Shown: positions 1 through 12,563 of the stretch, one piece after another
How positions within the stretch are numbered: the stretch's first letter is position 1
Layout: each line of letters opens with the position of its first letter
Assembly (NCBI GenBank): GCA_019022495.1
Contig: JAFEKR010000021.1
Span: 620,001 to 684,000, forward strand
Reading direction: 5' to 3'
Length of the DNA: 64,000 nucleotides
Origin: Epichloe hybrida
Lineage: Eukaryota > Ascomycota > Sordariomycetes > Hypocreales > Clavicipitaceae
Notes under the pieces: generated by a model
The model's input: the letters and a program-made list of their open reading frames with translations, nothing else
What the model was told of the DNA's origin: nothing
Database searches by the model: none
Program-made: the position numbers and the translations under genes

Positions 1-350
1 AACCTTACTAATTTATAGTATTTAAAGACTATATAGTTATTTATAAAGGTAACTACTAATTAGTGTTAGTTTTATAAGGTATTAAATTTAATATAAGAAA
101 GTTATAAGCCTAAAGAATAGTATTATTATTAATTTATTTAGTCTAGGCTATATTATATATATTCTAAAGAGAAGTCAAAAGCTAGAATTTATAATAATAG
201 AAGGAAAGGGGGCTACGTATTTATAGCCCTATATTTCCTAGCTAATTAATAGGCTAGGTTATAAGTCATATGTGGGGCGCGCGCGCGGCCTAAGCTTTTG
301 CTAGGTAATTGCGGCTGCGACGCGCGATTGATATCACCTTTGTTCCAACA
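1..350 (-). mobile_element. Copia-1 element, 5' end only (copy running off the left edge)
   Basis: The first 63 bases match, in reverse, the sequence just inside the 5' LTR of the complete Copia-1 copies at 4531 and 52674. They are followed by a reverse-oriented LTR. The element is therefore on the minus strand and its body lies outside the window to the left. It abuts the Gypsy pol sequence at 351 and probably inserted into that element. The matching target duplication would lie outside the window. Confidence 0.85.
64..350 (-). repeat. Copia-1 LTR, reverse orientation
   Basis: Begins TGTTAG and ends TTCCAACA, the TG...CA form of retrotransposon LTRs. It is about 287 bp and matches the reverse complement of the LTRs at 4225 and 52367. 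A CpG-dense block near 275-335 has kept its GC bases while the rest is AT-rich. Confidence 0.9.
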
Positions 351-3300
351 AGTATATACTATTATAAGCATTATAGAAAATAAGTTTATACCCCTTAAAG
401 ATAAAGAGGAGGTAAAAGCATATAGAACTATTAAGGATATCCTAGAGAAACTACGCGAGTTTAAAGATATGTTTATATTAAATAAGGTAAGGAGTCTCCT
501 ATTAAAGAAGTTAACTAACTATATAATTAATCTTATACTAGGAACTACACCCCTATATAGACTAATCTATTCTCTCTCCTAAAGCAAACTTAGAGAGCTC
601 TAGGAATATATTAATAATAACCTAAAGAAAGGCTAGATAAAACCCTTAAAGAGCCTAGTAAGCATACCTATTCTATTTATACTAAAGAAGGATAAAATAC
701 TCTAGCTATATATTAACTATTAGGGACTTAATAAGGTAATATAAAAGAATTACTATGCTCTCCCCCTGATTTTAGAGATTCTTAATTAATACTAAGGGGC
801 CTATTTCTTTTTAAAGATTAATATTAAGGATATGTATTACTAGATTTATATTAAAGAGAGTAATAAGTAAAAGATAGCTTTTTATATATATTATAGGCAC
901 TATAAGTACCTTATAATGCCTTTTAGGTTAACTAATACCCTAGCTACTTTTTAAAGCTATATCTATAAGGCGCTTTATAGGCTAGTTAATACTATTTATG
1001 TAGTATATTTAGATAATATCTTAATCTTCTTTAAGATAGAAGAGAAGTATACTAAATATATTAAGTAAGTCTTAGAGTGTATAAGGTTAGTAAAGTTATA
1101 TATAAAACCTTTTAAGTACTCTTTTTATAAGGAGTTAGTAGAATTCCTAGGGTTTATTCTCTTTATAAATAGGATACTAATAGATACTTACTAAGTTAAT
1201 ATAATTAGGGAATAGAAGGAGCCTATAAGTTTTAAGAATATATAGTTATTCCTTAGATTCTATAACTTCTATTAATGGTTTATTTATAAATACTCTAGGA
1301 TTATAGTACCTCTTTATATGCTAATAAAGAGTAGTTAAAATAGCATATAGACTAGGAGGTTTATATTTAGAGAAAAGGAGTAGTTAGCGTTTAACTAACT
1401 AAAAGATACCTTTTAGTAAGCACCTTTACTCTAATATTATAACCTAAGTTAAGCAGTGTATATTAAGATAAATACCTTAATTTTTATAATAGTAGGAATC
1501 CTATCTTAGTAGGATAATAAGGGCTATTAGTATCTAGTAGCCTTTTAGTTAAGGAAGTTTATAAATACTAAATATAACTATAGTATAGCTAATTAAGAGT
1601 TACTTGCTATAGTAAAGTTATTTAAATACTAGTAATATTATATTAAAGGCATAGAGATACCTATAGAGGTCCTATTAGACTATTATAACCTATAGACCTT
1701 TATAAGGTAGTAAAAGCTAAATAGAAGATAGGTATAATAGTGTATATTTCTCTACCCTTTCTATTTTATAATTAAATATAGACTAAGGAAAAGTAACCCT
1801 ATAGATACACTATTAAGAAGGTCTAATTATAAGGGTAAACCTATATTAAATAAGGCGCTCCTACTAGAGTTTTAAAGGAAAATAGTAAATATTTATATAG
1901 TAAAAGAAGAAGTACTAATATATTAAAGAAGTTATAGTATAGCACTAGTCTTAAAACTTACTAAGGTAAGAGTAGCCTAGGTAAAAGGCTAGTTAGCTAC
2001 TATAGATTTAGTAATAGATTAGCTAAATAAGGGTGATTTTAAGGAGAAGGTAGCGTGTATTTAAGATATTAGTATAGTATAAGTAATTTAAAGGGCTATT
2101 ATATTACTAAATCCTTACTAATCTATAGTAAATAAACTATTAGTATAGCTACTATAGAAGGTATAGGACTAAGATCTAGATTTATAAAAGTGTAAAGATA
2201 AGGTTAACTTTTAAGTAAAAGGGAGGGGAAAGGCTAGTTTATAGTTATATAGCATAAGGGGTCTCCTAATATATAAAGACTAGGTAGTTATTCTATAGGA
2301 GCCTATCTTATAATAGGAGCTTTTATAGCTATACTATAATAATTTACTAGTAGGTTACTTTAGGACTAAATATACTCTTAAGCTACTAAAATATTACTAT
2401 TAGTAGCTAGTAATAAGTAAAGCTATTTTAGACTATATATCTAGCTATAGAGTATACTAGCGTGTAGTAGCTAGATAGTACTACCTATATAAAAGCCTTA
2501 AATTAATACTAATACTAAGGTAACTATAGGTGGAAATCTTAATAGACTTTATTATAGGTTTGCTACTAGTGTAACTAGGTAAGCAAGAAACTAATATAAT
2601 CCTAGTAATTATAAACTAATTTACTAAGTACTTTATCTTTCTCCTTATAAAGACTATAATTAATATAGCTAAATTAGTAAAGTTATTTTACAAGGAGATT
2701 AAGCTTTAATTTAGGGCGCTAGAGGGTATTATATCTAATAGAGGATTAGTGTTTATAAGCTAATTCTAGTTAGATATATATTACTTATTATATATAAAGC
2801 ATAGGCTTTTAATAGTATTTTACCCCTAAACTAATAAGTAAATAAAGAGAATAAACTAAGTACTTAAATATTACTTATAATACTTTATTAAAGAAAATTA
2901 ATAGCTATAGCTAAAGCTACTCCTAATAGCTTAATTTATATATAATAATACTATTAATAGGATAATAGGTTACTCCCTTAACTACACTCTTATAGGCTAT
3001 TTACCTAAGTTTTATCTAGCTCTTAAGGGTAAGAGTAAGGAGGGGAAGGTCCTAGAAGCCTATATATATATATAGAAGCTATATAAGGTTAGGGAGAAAC
3101 TAGTATATAACTAAGTAAGAGCTACTAAAGTATAAGTAAAGTATTATAACTAATAATACTAGCTATTAACTTTAAAAAGAGAAGACTTAGTACTACTATT
3201 AGTAAAGAATATTAGACTTAAGGATATAAAATAAAAGCTAATCCCTAGATTTATTAGGCTATTTTAGATACTTAATACTATAAGTAAATAAGTATACTAA

Positions 3301-3606
3301 CTAGCGCTACCTAATAAGTATAGTTAACTATATAATATATTTTACATTAGTTTATTAGAGCTATAGAATTACTAGAAAGACACTATAGATAAAGAAATAC
3401 TAATACTAAACCTTAAAGATAAAGATAATAAATTTAAAGTTAAAGAAGTTAAGGATTATAGAAAGACTTATAAAGGTAATAAATACCTAGTAAAATAAAA
3501 GGGTTAGCTAAGTAAATATAATTAATAGGTAGTAGTAAAAGATATAAAAGGTACTTAATATGTAGTTTAGGCTTTTTATTAAAGTAAAATAAGGAGGAAG
3601 TATAGT
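351..3606 (+). pseudogene. Ty3/Gypsy chromovirus pol polyprotein, RIP-degraded
   Basis: This is the remnant of a Gypsy polyprotein with reverse transcriptase, RNase H, integrase and chromodomain in order, the order of chromoviruses. The protease-RT linker and RT start are open to 582, ending near the residues PLYRLIYSLS. The RT active site at 1006-1017 reads Y-L-D-N instead of Y-x-D-D. An RNase H segment with ELLAIV lies near 1570-1720, integrase zinc-binding remnants near 2330-2480, the integrase core from about 2530, and a chromodomain at 3425-3570. Many TAG/TAA codons replace expected Gln and Trp codons, so nothing is translatable. The 5' part is cut off by the Copia-1 insertion. The 3' LTR is not recognisable because a MITE-like sequence begins at 3607. 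A related copy lies on the minus strand at 62858-64000. Confidence 0.85.
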
Positions 3607-3692
3607 AAGTTATAAGCAGAGCATGTAATGTAATGTGTAATTATTACATATTACATTACATTACATTACAAACATTACAAATGTAATGTTAG
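3607..3692. repeat. hAT-type MITE end remnant (CAGAGC terminus)
   Basis: Starts CAGAGCATGTAATG after GTTATAAG, resembling the termini of the MITE at 13897 (CAGAGC after CTTATAAG). It continues as alternating ATTACA/TGTAAT motifs that can fold back. No matching right end was found before 4225, so the element looks truncated or eroded. Confidence 0.45.
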
Positions 3693-4224
3693 GGGAAAAT
3701 AAAAGTGGGGTATATTAAGATCTTATAATATTATATAGATTTTTCTTTATTAAGTTAATATTAGCGTTAATTTAATTACTATTTTAGTTTATTTACTATA
3801 AATTATTTAAGTTTCCTTAGTTTTAGATTATTAGTTATATATTAGGGTATAGGGTATATTATATAGGTTTAAGAGGATAATAGAAATCCTTGAATTTCTT
3901 TTTATATTATAAGATTTTAAAATACTAATAAATCTAATTTCTAAGATTTAATATTATATTATTTAACCTAAGTGGTTATTTTACTAAATAATACCCTATA
4001 TATACTTTTAAATTTAATATAAAATAATATATTATAAGTCTAAATAATTATATTAAGGACTAATATAAAGATCTTTAAGAAGCCTATATTATTTAAAGTT
4101 AATTAATTTAAAATAGGATATAAAATCTATTTATTTAGAATTAATAAATAAATATTATACTTTTAAAAAATAAAAGTTTATTTCTTTTTAGTAAAGGTAA
4201 TTAAAAAGCTAGTAAGTTATTTAG
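3693..4224. other. AT-rich interval, no gene seen
   Basis: Extremely AT-rich, TpA-dense sequence between the MITE remnant and Copia-1 copy A. I see no open frame, RNA gene or recognisable repeat. It may be the mutated tail of the Gypsy element. Confidence 0.6.
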
Positions 4225-4530
4225 TGTTAGAACAAAGGTGATATCAATTGCGCGTCGCAGCCGTAATTACCTAGCAGAAGCTTGGGCCGCGCGCGGACCC
4301 CACACGTAACCTATAACCTAGCACGTTAATTAGCTAGGAAATATAGGGACACAAACGCATAACCCCTTTTCCCTTTATATATTATAACTTCTAGCTTTTA
4401 CCTCTCTTTTCCTAGAACTTAATTAATTATAATAATAGATAACATAGCCTAGAATAAATAATTAATGATAATACTATTCTTTAGGCTTATAACTATATTA
4501 TATTAAATTCAATACCCTGTGAATTTAACA
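4225..4530 (+). repeat. Copia-1 copy A, 5' LTR
   Basis: Runs from TGTTAGAACAAAGG to GTGAATTTAACA. The next bases, CTAATTAGTAGTTA, sit where a primer-binding site should be, and the same 14 bases follow the Copia-2 5' LTR at 25813. Confidence 0.92.
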
Positions 4531-4639
4531 CTAATTAGTAGTTACCTTTATAGATAACTACGTAGTCTTTGAATACTATAGATTAGTAAGGTTAATTAGA
4601 AGAGGTAGCTTATCTAATAATAACTTGCCTTATGTGATA

Positions 4640-7600
4640 GGAGGGCTATATTTAATAATAAGCTATGCTAATAGAAAGGTATAATATAGCTCTCTTCTTA
4701 CTTTAGTATTAATATTTATATCTATATAGACTCTAAAATAATAAAGAAAGGTTTAATACTAGTAGCTAAGCTATCCCCTTATCTTTCTTTATTATATATT
4801 CTATTACGTATTTAAAGTTAACTACCTTACCTTGTAATCCTTTATATTTATAATATATTATATAATTATAGTTATACCCCTTTTCTTCTTATATTATAAG
4901 ATCTACCTCCTTTAATTAAGTAAAATATTAGATATAGCTAGACTATCTAGGACCTCTAGTTAATTTAGAGTTCCTAGCGAGACTAATAGCTATAATAATA
5001 CTATAGAAGGCGTTAAAATAGGAGATAGTAATAAATACCTTAATAAAGGAAAAACCCTTATTTACACTAACCTATACCCCTATATCTCTATAAGGCTTTA
5101 ATAATATATTATAGAAGAACTACTCTAATAAATAGGAAGTTCTAAATATAAAGAGATAATAATACCTAAGGAAATTAGTTTTTATATCCTTATAAAAACT
5201 AAATAATATAAGGAGTAAGGGTTATTTAGAAGAACACTATTCTCTGAATTTAGTAATAACTTTTATAAATAGTTAAGGGATAAGTTTACAGAAAGGAGAG
5301 ACCTTTTATAAAATAGACTTTAAGACTATTTTCTTTATAATAGAGTGTACATAACTATTAGAAAAGGCACTAAGATAGTAAATAACCTTAAAGAAGTAGT
5401 AAACTAAGAAGAATTTAGATTTTAAACTCTTAAAGAAATTAAAGAGGCTAGGAAAAAGTGTATAGGCTTCTAAAAGAACCTATAGAATAAAGAGTTCTTT
5501 TGTAATCTACTAGATAATAGTAATATTAGAACTAGGTAACTCCCCTACCTATACCTTTACTAGAGGTAAGTTAGTAGTATTACCCTAGTAATATTACTAA
5601 TAATGCCCCTAAGCAGGAGAGTTACTAATAGAGGTAACCTATACTATCTAGGGCTAGTAGTGCCCCTATTAGCATAGCTTAAAGAGCTATAATTTCTCCT
5701 TCCTAATATAAGGAAGAGAAGGATTAGAAGGAATAATAAGCCCTAAGGGTGCTACCTATAAAGCTACCCTCTTACTTCCTAAAGACCTTACTACCTTTTT
5801 TATAAATATAAAGAGAAATACCTAGAGAACCCCTATAGACCTAGAGACCTTTACTAAAGTAAATTATTAACCTATCTAAGGTATACCCTAAAGAATAACT
5901 CTATAGCGCTAATAACTATAATATTTTTAAATTAAAGCTTTAAATATTCTATAGAAAGTATAAGTTACTTAATATCTAGCCTAAATAAGCTAGTTATGCT
6001 TTTAAGGTTATGCTTAAAGGCAAAGCACTATAATACTATATAAACTACCTCTCTAAACCTAGATAACTATAAGATCTCCCTATGCTTATTAGCTATATAA
6101 GAGAATAATTTAAAACTAAGGATATATAGCAAAGATATCTACTAGAGTAAAATAATACTTCCCTACAAGGAATAGCAAATAATAACCTAAGTAAGTTAAT
6201 AATTAAATACTTTAATAAACTCATAGAAAGACTAGCTATCTTATAATAAGTAGTGCCTAAAGTAAGCTAAACTAAAAGGGCACTCTAGAATTAACTTATT
6301 AGAGCCTATTATAGTATTCTAGAGTATAGAGAAGTAATTATAAATCCGCTAGATAGACTATAAGAGTTTTATAAATAGATTAGAATAACCCTTTATCTTA
6401 TTAAGGAATAGAAGAAAAACTATTTATAGTTCCTAACTAAAGCTATAACCCTAGAGTAATTCTAGACTAACTAAAAATATAATAGGAAGGGAAAAAAGAC
6501 CTAATACCCCTTAAAACTATAAGGAAGAGAAGGTACTCCCTATATAAAGAAGTGCTATATATATAGTAAGGAAGGATACTAGTTATCTTAGTACCCTAAA
6601 GAGAACTATAAGAAGGCATTTTAATGCTTTAAGAACCACTACCTTACAAATCTAACTAATAACTTATATTATTTATTCCTTACTTAGTATAAGGGAGAAC
6701 ATAAGTCCTAACCCCCTATTAAGAACAAAATCGCTTAGTATATAAAGAGTATTAGATTTAATAATAGCCCTAATAATACAGATAGGCTAGTACCTATAAG
6801 CTTTTTCACACATAGAACCCATATTAATAGCAAGAAAACGGTTTAATTCCTAATAAGGTAAGTAGTATATTATAGCCTAAGCAAAGAAAACCCCTTTTAG
6901 CAGGAACTTATAAACAAAGCCCTAGTAACGTTTATATTAGAAGATTACTATTCCTATGTGATATTCTAAGGGATTATACCTAATATAGGAGCTGCAAAGT
7001 TCTCTATAGTAAGGCACCCTTAATTTCTTGCTTTGTAATATTAGATGCCTATATTATAGCTTAATAAATTAATAAAGAAGAAGGTATTAGTTAGATTTAG
7101 CGTGGGAGACCTAATTATTACGCTTAGATTAGCTAATATACCTACTCCCTTTAGAAATATTCTCTTTTAGGTTATCCCTATAAATACTCTATTCCTCTTA
7201 TCCCTTAATAATATAGACTATCTAAAGATTAACTTTAATATCTCTAAGAACACGCTATAATAAGGAAATATTAAAGTCCCTATTATATATAAATAGGGCT
7301 ACACCTAGATGCTTCTTATATAGAAAGAAAAAGCAGTTGCTTAGAGCTACCTTATAGAAGGTAAGCTATAGTAATTACATTACCACTTTAGGTATCTATT
7401 AATCTAACGTCTACACAAGGTTCTCTGTAAATTAGGGCATAATATTAATATTAAAGCTATTAGGGAGCTAACAAGAATTTACTACTAATGCTAAATATAT
7501 ATAAATAGCCCTAATTGCTTTAAGTTTACCCTTAAGGATAAGTGTAGCTTTAATTATAAAGTAATAGTTAATATCTTCTACTTAGATAGTAACTACCCTA

Positions 7601-10480
7601 CACTCCACGCTATAGATATAGCTATAGCGTTTAATATAGCGAAATTCCTTAATAATATCTTTACAAAAATAACCTAGGAAGCCCTCTAAATATACTAGAT
7701 TAATGCTTACCTAGGCCCCCTAGACTTTATTATTATAGATGCTAGAACGAACTTCTATAGTAATGAATTTAGATAATTTATAGCTTTAATATTAATTTTA
7801 ATTAAGGAAGTCCTTATTAAGGCACACTATAGTATAGGGAAGGTTAAAATGTATTATAGGCTACTTTAAAGAGCTTATAATATAATTAGATACGAATGCC
7901 CTATAACACTAGAACCTATTACCCTTTAAATAGTAATTAAGGCCCTAAATAACACTATAGGCCCTAATAGTCTTATCCTAACCCTCCTTATCTTTAAAGC
8001 TTACCTATGTATAATAAGTAAGTCCTTGCTATTACCTAATATTACATAGCGTGTGATTATAGTATAGAAGGCTACTAAAGAGATTAAGAGACTCCACACT
8101 ATCTAGAAGGTTAATAAGGCCCTTGCTAAATATAATAGCCTAGATACCTTAAAGACCCTTAGCTTACTGCTTAGATTAAAGGTTAAGGTCTAGTAAGAAG
8201 GCAAGGGATAGGTAAGTCTATATAAGCTACTAATAATTACTAGAGAGAGCTATATACTTAATATACCTAGAGGCCTAAAGACCTTTAGGTTAATATCTAT
8301 TAAGCCTTACTATAATAATTCTAATACAAAGAAGATAACAGAGCCTAGTAAAGAGAAAGGAGAGAAAGGGCAAGAGGCCTATAATAAGAATATAGTGCTA
8401 CTAATACTATTAAAGTAAGGACACAGAAGGCTATAGAAGAACCCTCCTGTAATACCTTAAGGTGCTAATACCTTCCTATTAGTAAAAGAATATAGTAACC
8501 TAGCTTTTATAATTAAGCTATGTAAGGAAGGAATTATTAAGACCCTAGGTAAACTGTTTAAGCTATTAATAAAAGCGGAGATTAACGCTTTAATTAAGCA
8601 AGGTATATTTAAATTTATTATATTTAATAAGGAAGAATATAGTGGGATACAAATCTTTAATTCCTGAATTATTAATAAGATTAAAGGTAAGATAACAGAA
8701 CCCTACAAAAAGTCACGCCTTATAATCTAAGGGTGTAAGGATAAAGAGAAATAGGCTATTCTTACATAGGCCCTAATGATTTAATACGCGAGCTAATGTC
8801 TTATCCTTACAATAGCCTCGTTAGCAAGATTAAGGAAATTCCTTATCTAGCTAAGAGATATCTATTAGGCTTATATACAGGCCTATACACTACTAAAGTA
8901 ACTAATCCTAGCATGCTTACTAATTCACATATAGCATCTTTACCTACCTAGTATAATTATAAGGGTTATTAAACCTCTTTACAAGCTTGTAAAAGTAGGA
9001 ATACACTAGTGGGTTATGTATTATAAGCATTATAGAGAGAACCTCTAGATAGAAACCTCTACGTATAATCCCTACCTGCTTATAATTATAAAGAAAAGCC
9101 CTAACTTTGCTTATATTAGAATATAAACTAATAACATGATTAGCCTCTTAGATAAGAAGTTCTCTAAGAAGGAAGAGACCTAGCTTATTATAGTAGGCTT
9201 TAACATAAAGCTAAAGTAGTTTCTAACCTAGGATAGTCCCCTTATGTTTAATAGTAGTATTATTACGCTAGAGAATAATACTATTAAGATCTAGTAGAAA
9301 GGGCAAAGTAATAAGTTAGAGTTAGTCCTTATAACTAATTTAAAGCGTAAGTATATTAAGTAAAGGGCCTAAGGCGCTTATATTACCTTAATCTGCTAAC
9401 TAGAGGCTTGCTTTAACTTATTTGTTGCTATATAACACTAGGAGCTAACCCTAGAGGACGTGAAAGCCCTTAATCACTACCTAAAGTAGTAAATAGATTA
9501 CCTAGAGAGAGGTCTAACGTTTATCCTAATTAACCTTAAGAAGGTAAAGCTCTTTACCTTTATAAATAAATCCTTTACTAATAACTAGGACCTATCCTTA
9601 TAACTAGGATATATACTTATCCTAGTAAACAAAGACTACACTAATAGCAAATTCATGATTAAAGGTAACATCATGCACTTTAGCTTAATAAAGAGCAAGA
9701 GAGTTACATAAAGCGTGCTTGCCTTAGAAGTCTATAGTATAGTAGCTAGTATTAATATAGCTTATATAATTATAACCACCCTAAACTTAGTTACTAACTA
9801 ACTAAAGCTCCTAAAGATTCTAGTTATTACATATATAGATTTATACTCCTTATATAAGTGCTTTATTAAGCTTAGTATAATAAAGAAGAAACGCTTAATA
9901 ATTAATATTATAGCCCTTTAATAGTTATATAAATACTAAGAACTCTATAAGATCTAATAGATTAATAAAGAGGATAACCTAGCTAATGCCTTTATAAAGG
10001 TATTACCTAATAAGGCCCTTAAGAGCTTTATCTTAACTAACTAGATAACTATCTAGATAGAGGGATAGGTTACCTACGCGTAATACACGCGTGGTAAGAG
10101 GAAAAGGTAATTCTCTAGGAGAGTAGCTATAGGGATAAGATAGTAATACGTAAGGGATTTACACCCCTATAGTTAATATCCCTAGTGGCTATAACTACAC
10201 TAGCTTACTAGGCCCTCCTAGTAAACTATAGAAATTAATAGTAGTGCGTAGGAGAATAAAGGTGTTACTAAGGAGAAGGAAGATATTATATACGCGCTAT
10301 AGTGTAGTATATATATTATTTTAAGGAAAAGAAGGGATTTAGAAGGACTTACTTATCCTTATATAGGCTTATAGGCTAAGCGAGATTATTATTTCCTTTT
10401 TATTAGTAACTATATGCCTAGATAGGCTATAAGTTCTTTTCTTTACATCCCCTATTAATTATATTCTTAATTTACCTTTC
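4640..10480 (+). pseudogene. Copia-1 gag-pol polyprotein remnant, copy A
   Basis: The polyprotein would have supplied nucleocapsid, protease, integrase and reverse transcriptase/RNase H for retrotransposition. A zinc-knuckle remnant lies near 6550-6600, where Cys and His codons have become Tyr. Integrase core sequence lies near 7480-8050. Reverse transcriptase begins near 8560. The catalytic motif at 9124-9135 reads stop-T-N-N where copy C reads Q-T-N-N. The RNase H end continues to about 10060 and includes a KGNIMHFSLIKSKRVTQS-like stretch near 9660. Stop codons occur in every frame every few dozen bases, mostly TAG or TAA at old Gln or Trp positions. The fragment identities are established by agreement with Copia-family order and with copies C and D, not by any open frame. 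Confidence 0.82.
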
Positions 10481-10544
10481 CTTTTTTTTATTTCTATGAT
10501 TAATATCACATGTTAATAATTATATTAAAAGAGAGAAGTTCTAG

Positions 10545-10851
10545 TGTTAGAATAAAGGTAATATTAATTGCGCGTCATAGCTATAATTACCTAGTAGAAG
10601 CTTAGGCCACGCGTAGACCCTACACGTAACCTATAACCTAGCACGTTAATTAGCTAGGAAATATAGGGATATAAACGCGCAACCCCTTTTCCCTTTATAT
10701 ATTATAACTTCTAGCTTTTTACCTCTCTTTTCCTATAACTTAATTAATCATGATAATAAATAACGTAGCCTAGAATAGATAATTAATAACGATACTATTC
10801 TTCGGGCTCACGACTGTATTACATTGAATTCAATACCCTGTGAATCCAACA
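10545..10851 (+). repeat. Copia-1 copy A, 3' LTR
   Basis: TGTTAGAATAAAGG to GTGAATCCAACA, 307 bp. The last 60 bases (TTCGGGCTCACGACTGT...) keep more G and C than the 5' LTR, so the two LTRs were mutated unevenly. Confidence 0.92.
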
Positions 10852-11850
10852 GTTTAACTAACTATAATAAAGCTTATTAAAGTTAATATAGTTATTAAAG
10901 TAATTATAGTATATAAAATAAAAGTAAGTCTTAGTATTATATCTTAAAATAAGTTATTATAGTTATAATAAAGCTTATTAAAGTTATTATAGTTATTAAA
11001 GTAGTTATAGTATATAAAATAAAAGTAGGTCTTAGTATTATATCTTAAAATAGGTTTAACTAGCCATAATAAAGCTTATTAAAGTTATTATAGTTATTAA
11101 AGTAGTTATAGTATATAAAATAAAAGTGGGTTTTAGTATTATATTTTAAAATAAGTTATAGTAGTTATAATAAAGCTTATTAAAGTTAATATAGTTATTA
11201 AAGTATTTATAGTATATAAAATAAAAGTAAGTTCTATTATTTTATCTTAAAATAAGTTTAACTAGCTATAGTAAAGCTTATTAAAGGTATTATAGTTAGT
11301 AAAGTAGTTATAGTACATAAAATAAAAGTGGGTCCTAGTATTATATCTTCAAATAAGTTTGACTAACTATAATAAAGCTTAGTAGTAGGAGTACTAGTAA
11401 TAGCCATCTATAGAGCTAACTAGCGTAAATAATATATAATAAAGCTTATTAGAGTTATTATAGTTATTCAAGTAGTTATAATATATAAAATAAAAGTGGG
11501 TCCTAGTATTATGTTTAAAAATAGGTTTAACTAATTATAATTAGCATTATTAGCATTATTAGCGTTATTATAGTTATTATAGTTATAATAGTAGTTATAT
11601 ATATAGAATAAAAGTGGGTCTTAATAGGATTTCTATAGATATGTTTTACTAATTTACATTAAAGTTATGTAAGTTATTATAGTTATAAAGTAAATTATTA
11701 TATATATAAAATAAAAGTGGGTCCCTAAATTGCTTCTAAAAATAGATTTAACTAATTATAATTAGAGTTATTAGACTTACTTAAGTTATTTTAGTAATTA
11801 TAGTATATTATTTTAAAGTGAGTCCTAGTATTCTTACTAGAAATAAGTTA
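10852..11850. repeat. Minisatellite array, 101-bp unit
   Basis: A tandem array whose HindIII-like AAGCTT recurs at 10870, 10971, 11072, 11173, 11274 and 11375, an exact 101-bp spacing. Each unit carries TTATTAAAGTTATTATAG, TATATAAAATAAAAG, a GTC/GGTCYTAGTATTAT stretch and a GTTTAACTA or GTTATAGTAG joint. After 11448 the units are diverged and spaced about 105-113 bp. A LINE end interrupts the array at 11382-11434. Single related units flank Copia-1 copy C at 52270-52366 and 59951-60067. Confidence 0.88.
11382..11434 (+). mobile_element. LINE 3'-end fragment, 53 bp, with 14-bp target duplication
   Basis: Contains only the last bases of the LINE family (GTAGTAGGAGTACTAG...CTAACTAGCGTAAATAA). 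It is bracketed by TATAATAAAGCTTA at 11368-11381 and 11435-11448. Extreme 5' truncation with a long duplication is typical of target-primed reverse transcription. Confidence 0.85.
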
Positions 11851-12500
11851 AACTTATTTTTTATTACTTAATATAGCTATATAACTATATTTAAATAAAA
11901 CTATTAGTTATATATTAATACTTTATAAATATTAGTATACTATATTCTTTCTTTATATATTATAGTAATAAGAAATATAAAATTACTATATATAATTTAC
12001 TAAACCTTAGGTATTTTAACACTAAAAGTAATATTAAATTAGTTTAATAGTAAATAAATAGTTAAAGTTATTTAAAAGCTTTTATTATATTACTATTAAT
12101 ATTTAGGAACTAAGTATATATTTTACTAACTTCTAGTAAATTATTTTTAATTATTAATTAATTTTATTATATTAGTTTAGGGTATTTTTATTTAAAATAA
12201 TAATAATAATTTATAAAATAATAAAATAATTAATAGTAATAGTAAATAATATAATAAGAAGGATTTTCTTTAAGTTATATTAGTAAAATAAAGTGTTAAT
12301 TATAATAATATTATTATAAAGTTATAATATTATATATAACCCTAGTTATAGTAAAATCTTTAAAAAAGTTAGATATTAAAACTTAAATAAATAATTAAGA
12401 AAAATAGTAAATAAATAAAGGCTTATATTAATATTAATAAGAGAATATCTTAGAAAAACATAGCCTAATTATATATAATATTTCTATTTTTAGTAATAAT
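11851..12500. other. AT-rich interval, no gene seen
   Basis: Dense TpA-rich sequence with no open frame, RNA gene or match to the element families elsewhere in the window. Confidence 0.6.
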
Positions 12501-12563
12501 TACATGTAATTGTGTAGTTGTAGTTGTAATAATTACAACTACAACTACAATTAATTACATGTA
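12501..12563. repeat. 63-bp near-perfect palindrome
   Basis: The arms start TACATGTAATTG and end CAATTAATTACATGTA, with GTTGTAGTTGTAAT / ATTACAACTACAAC around a tiny loop. The whole can fold into one hairpin. It ends at the TA where the mariner-like MITE begins. It may be the fold-back end of an older MITE, since a possible CTCTG terminus occurs at 12895-12899. Confidence 0.7.

Larger units (their letters stand above)
4225..10851 (+). mobile_element. Copia-1 copy A, complete LTR retrotransposon, RIP-inactivated
   Basis: A full Ty1/Copia element with two LTRs of about 306 bp in the same orientation and about 6 kb between them. The interior follows copy C (52367-59950) throughout. The right LTR is preceded by a purine run (AAAAGAGAGAAG) that fits a polypurine tract. 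The 5-bp flanks are TTTAG on the left and GTTTA on the right, so no target duplication is present, unlike copy C. On the right it abuts the 101-bp minisatellite. Compared with copy C it lacks roughly 160 bp near 5540. It cannot encode protein. Confidence 0.9.

Noticed and set aside
298..582. 94-codon open frame at the left end
   Set aside because: It starts with TTG inside a reversed LTR and runs into Gypsy pol. It is a chance fusion. The part after 350 is kept as Gypsy remnant.
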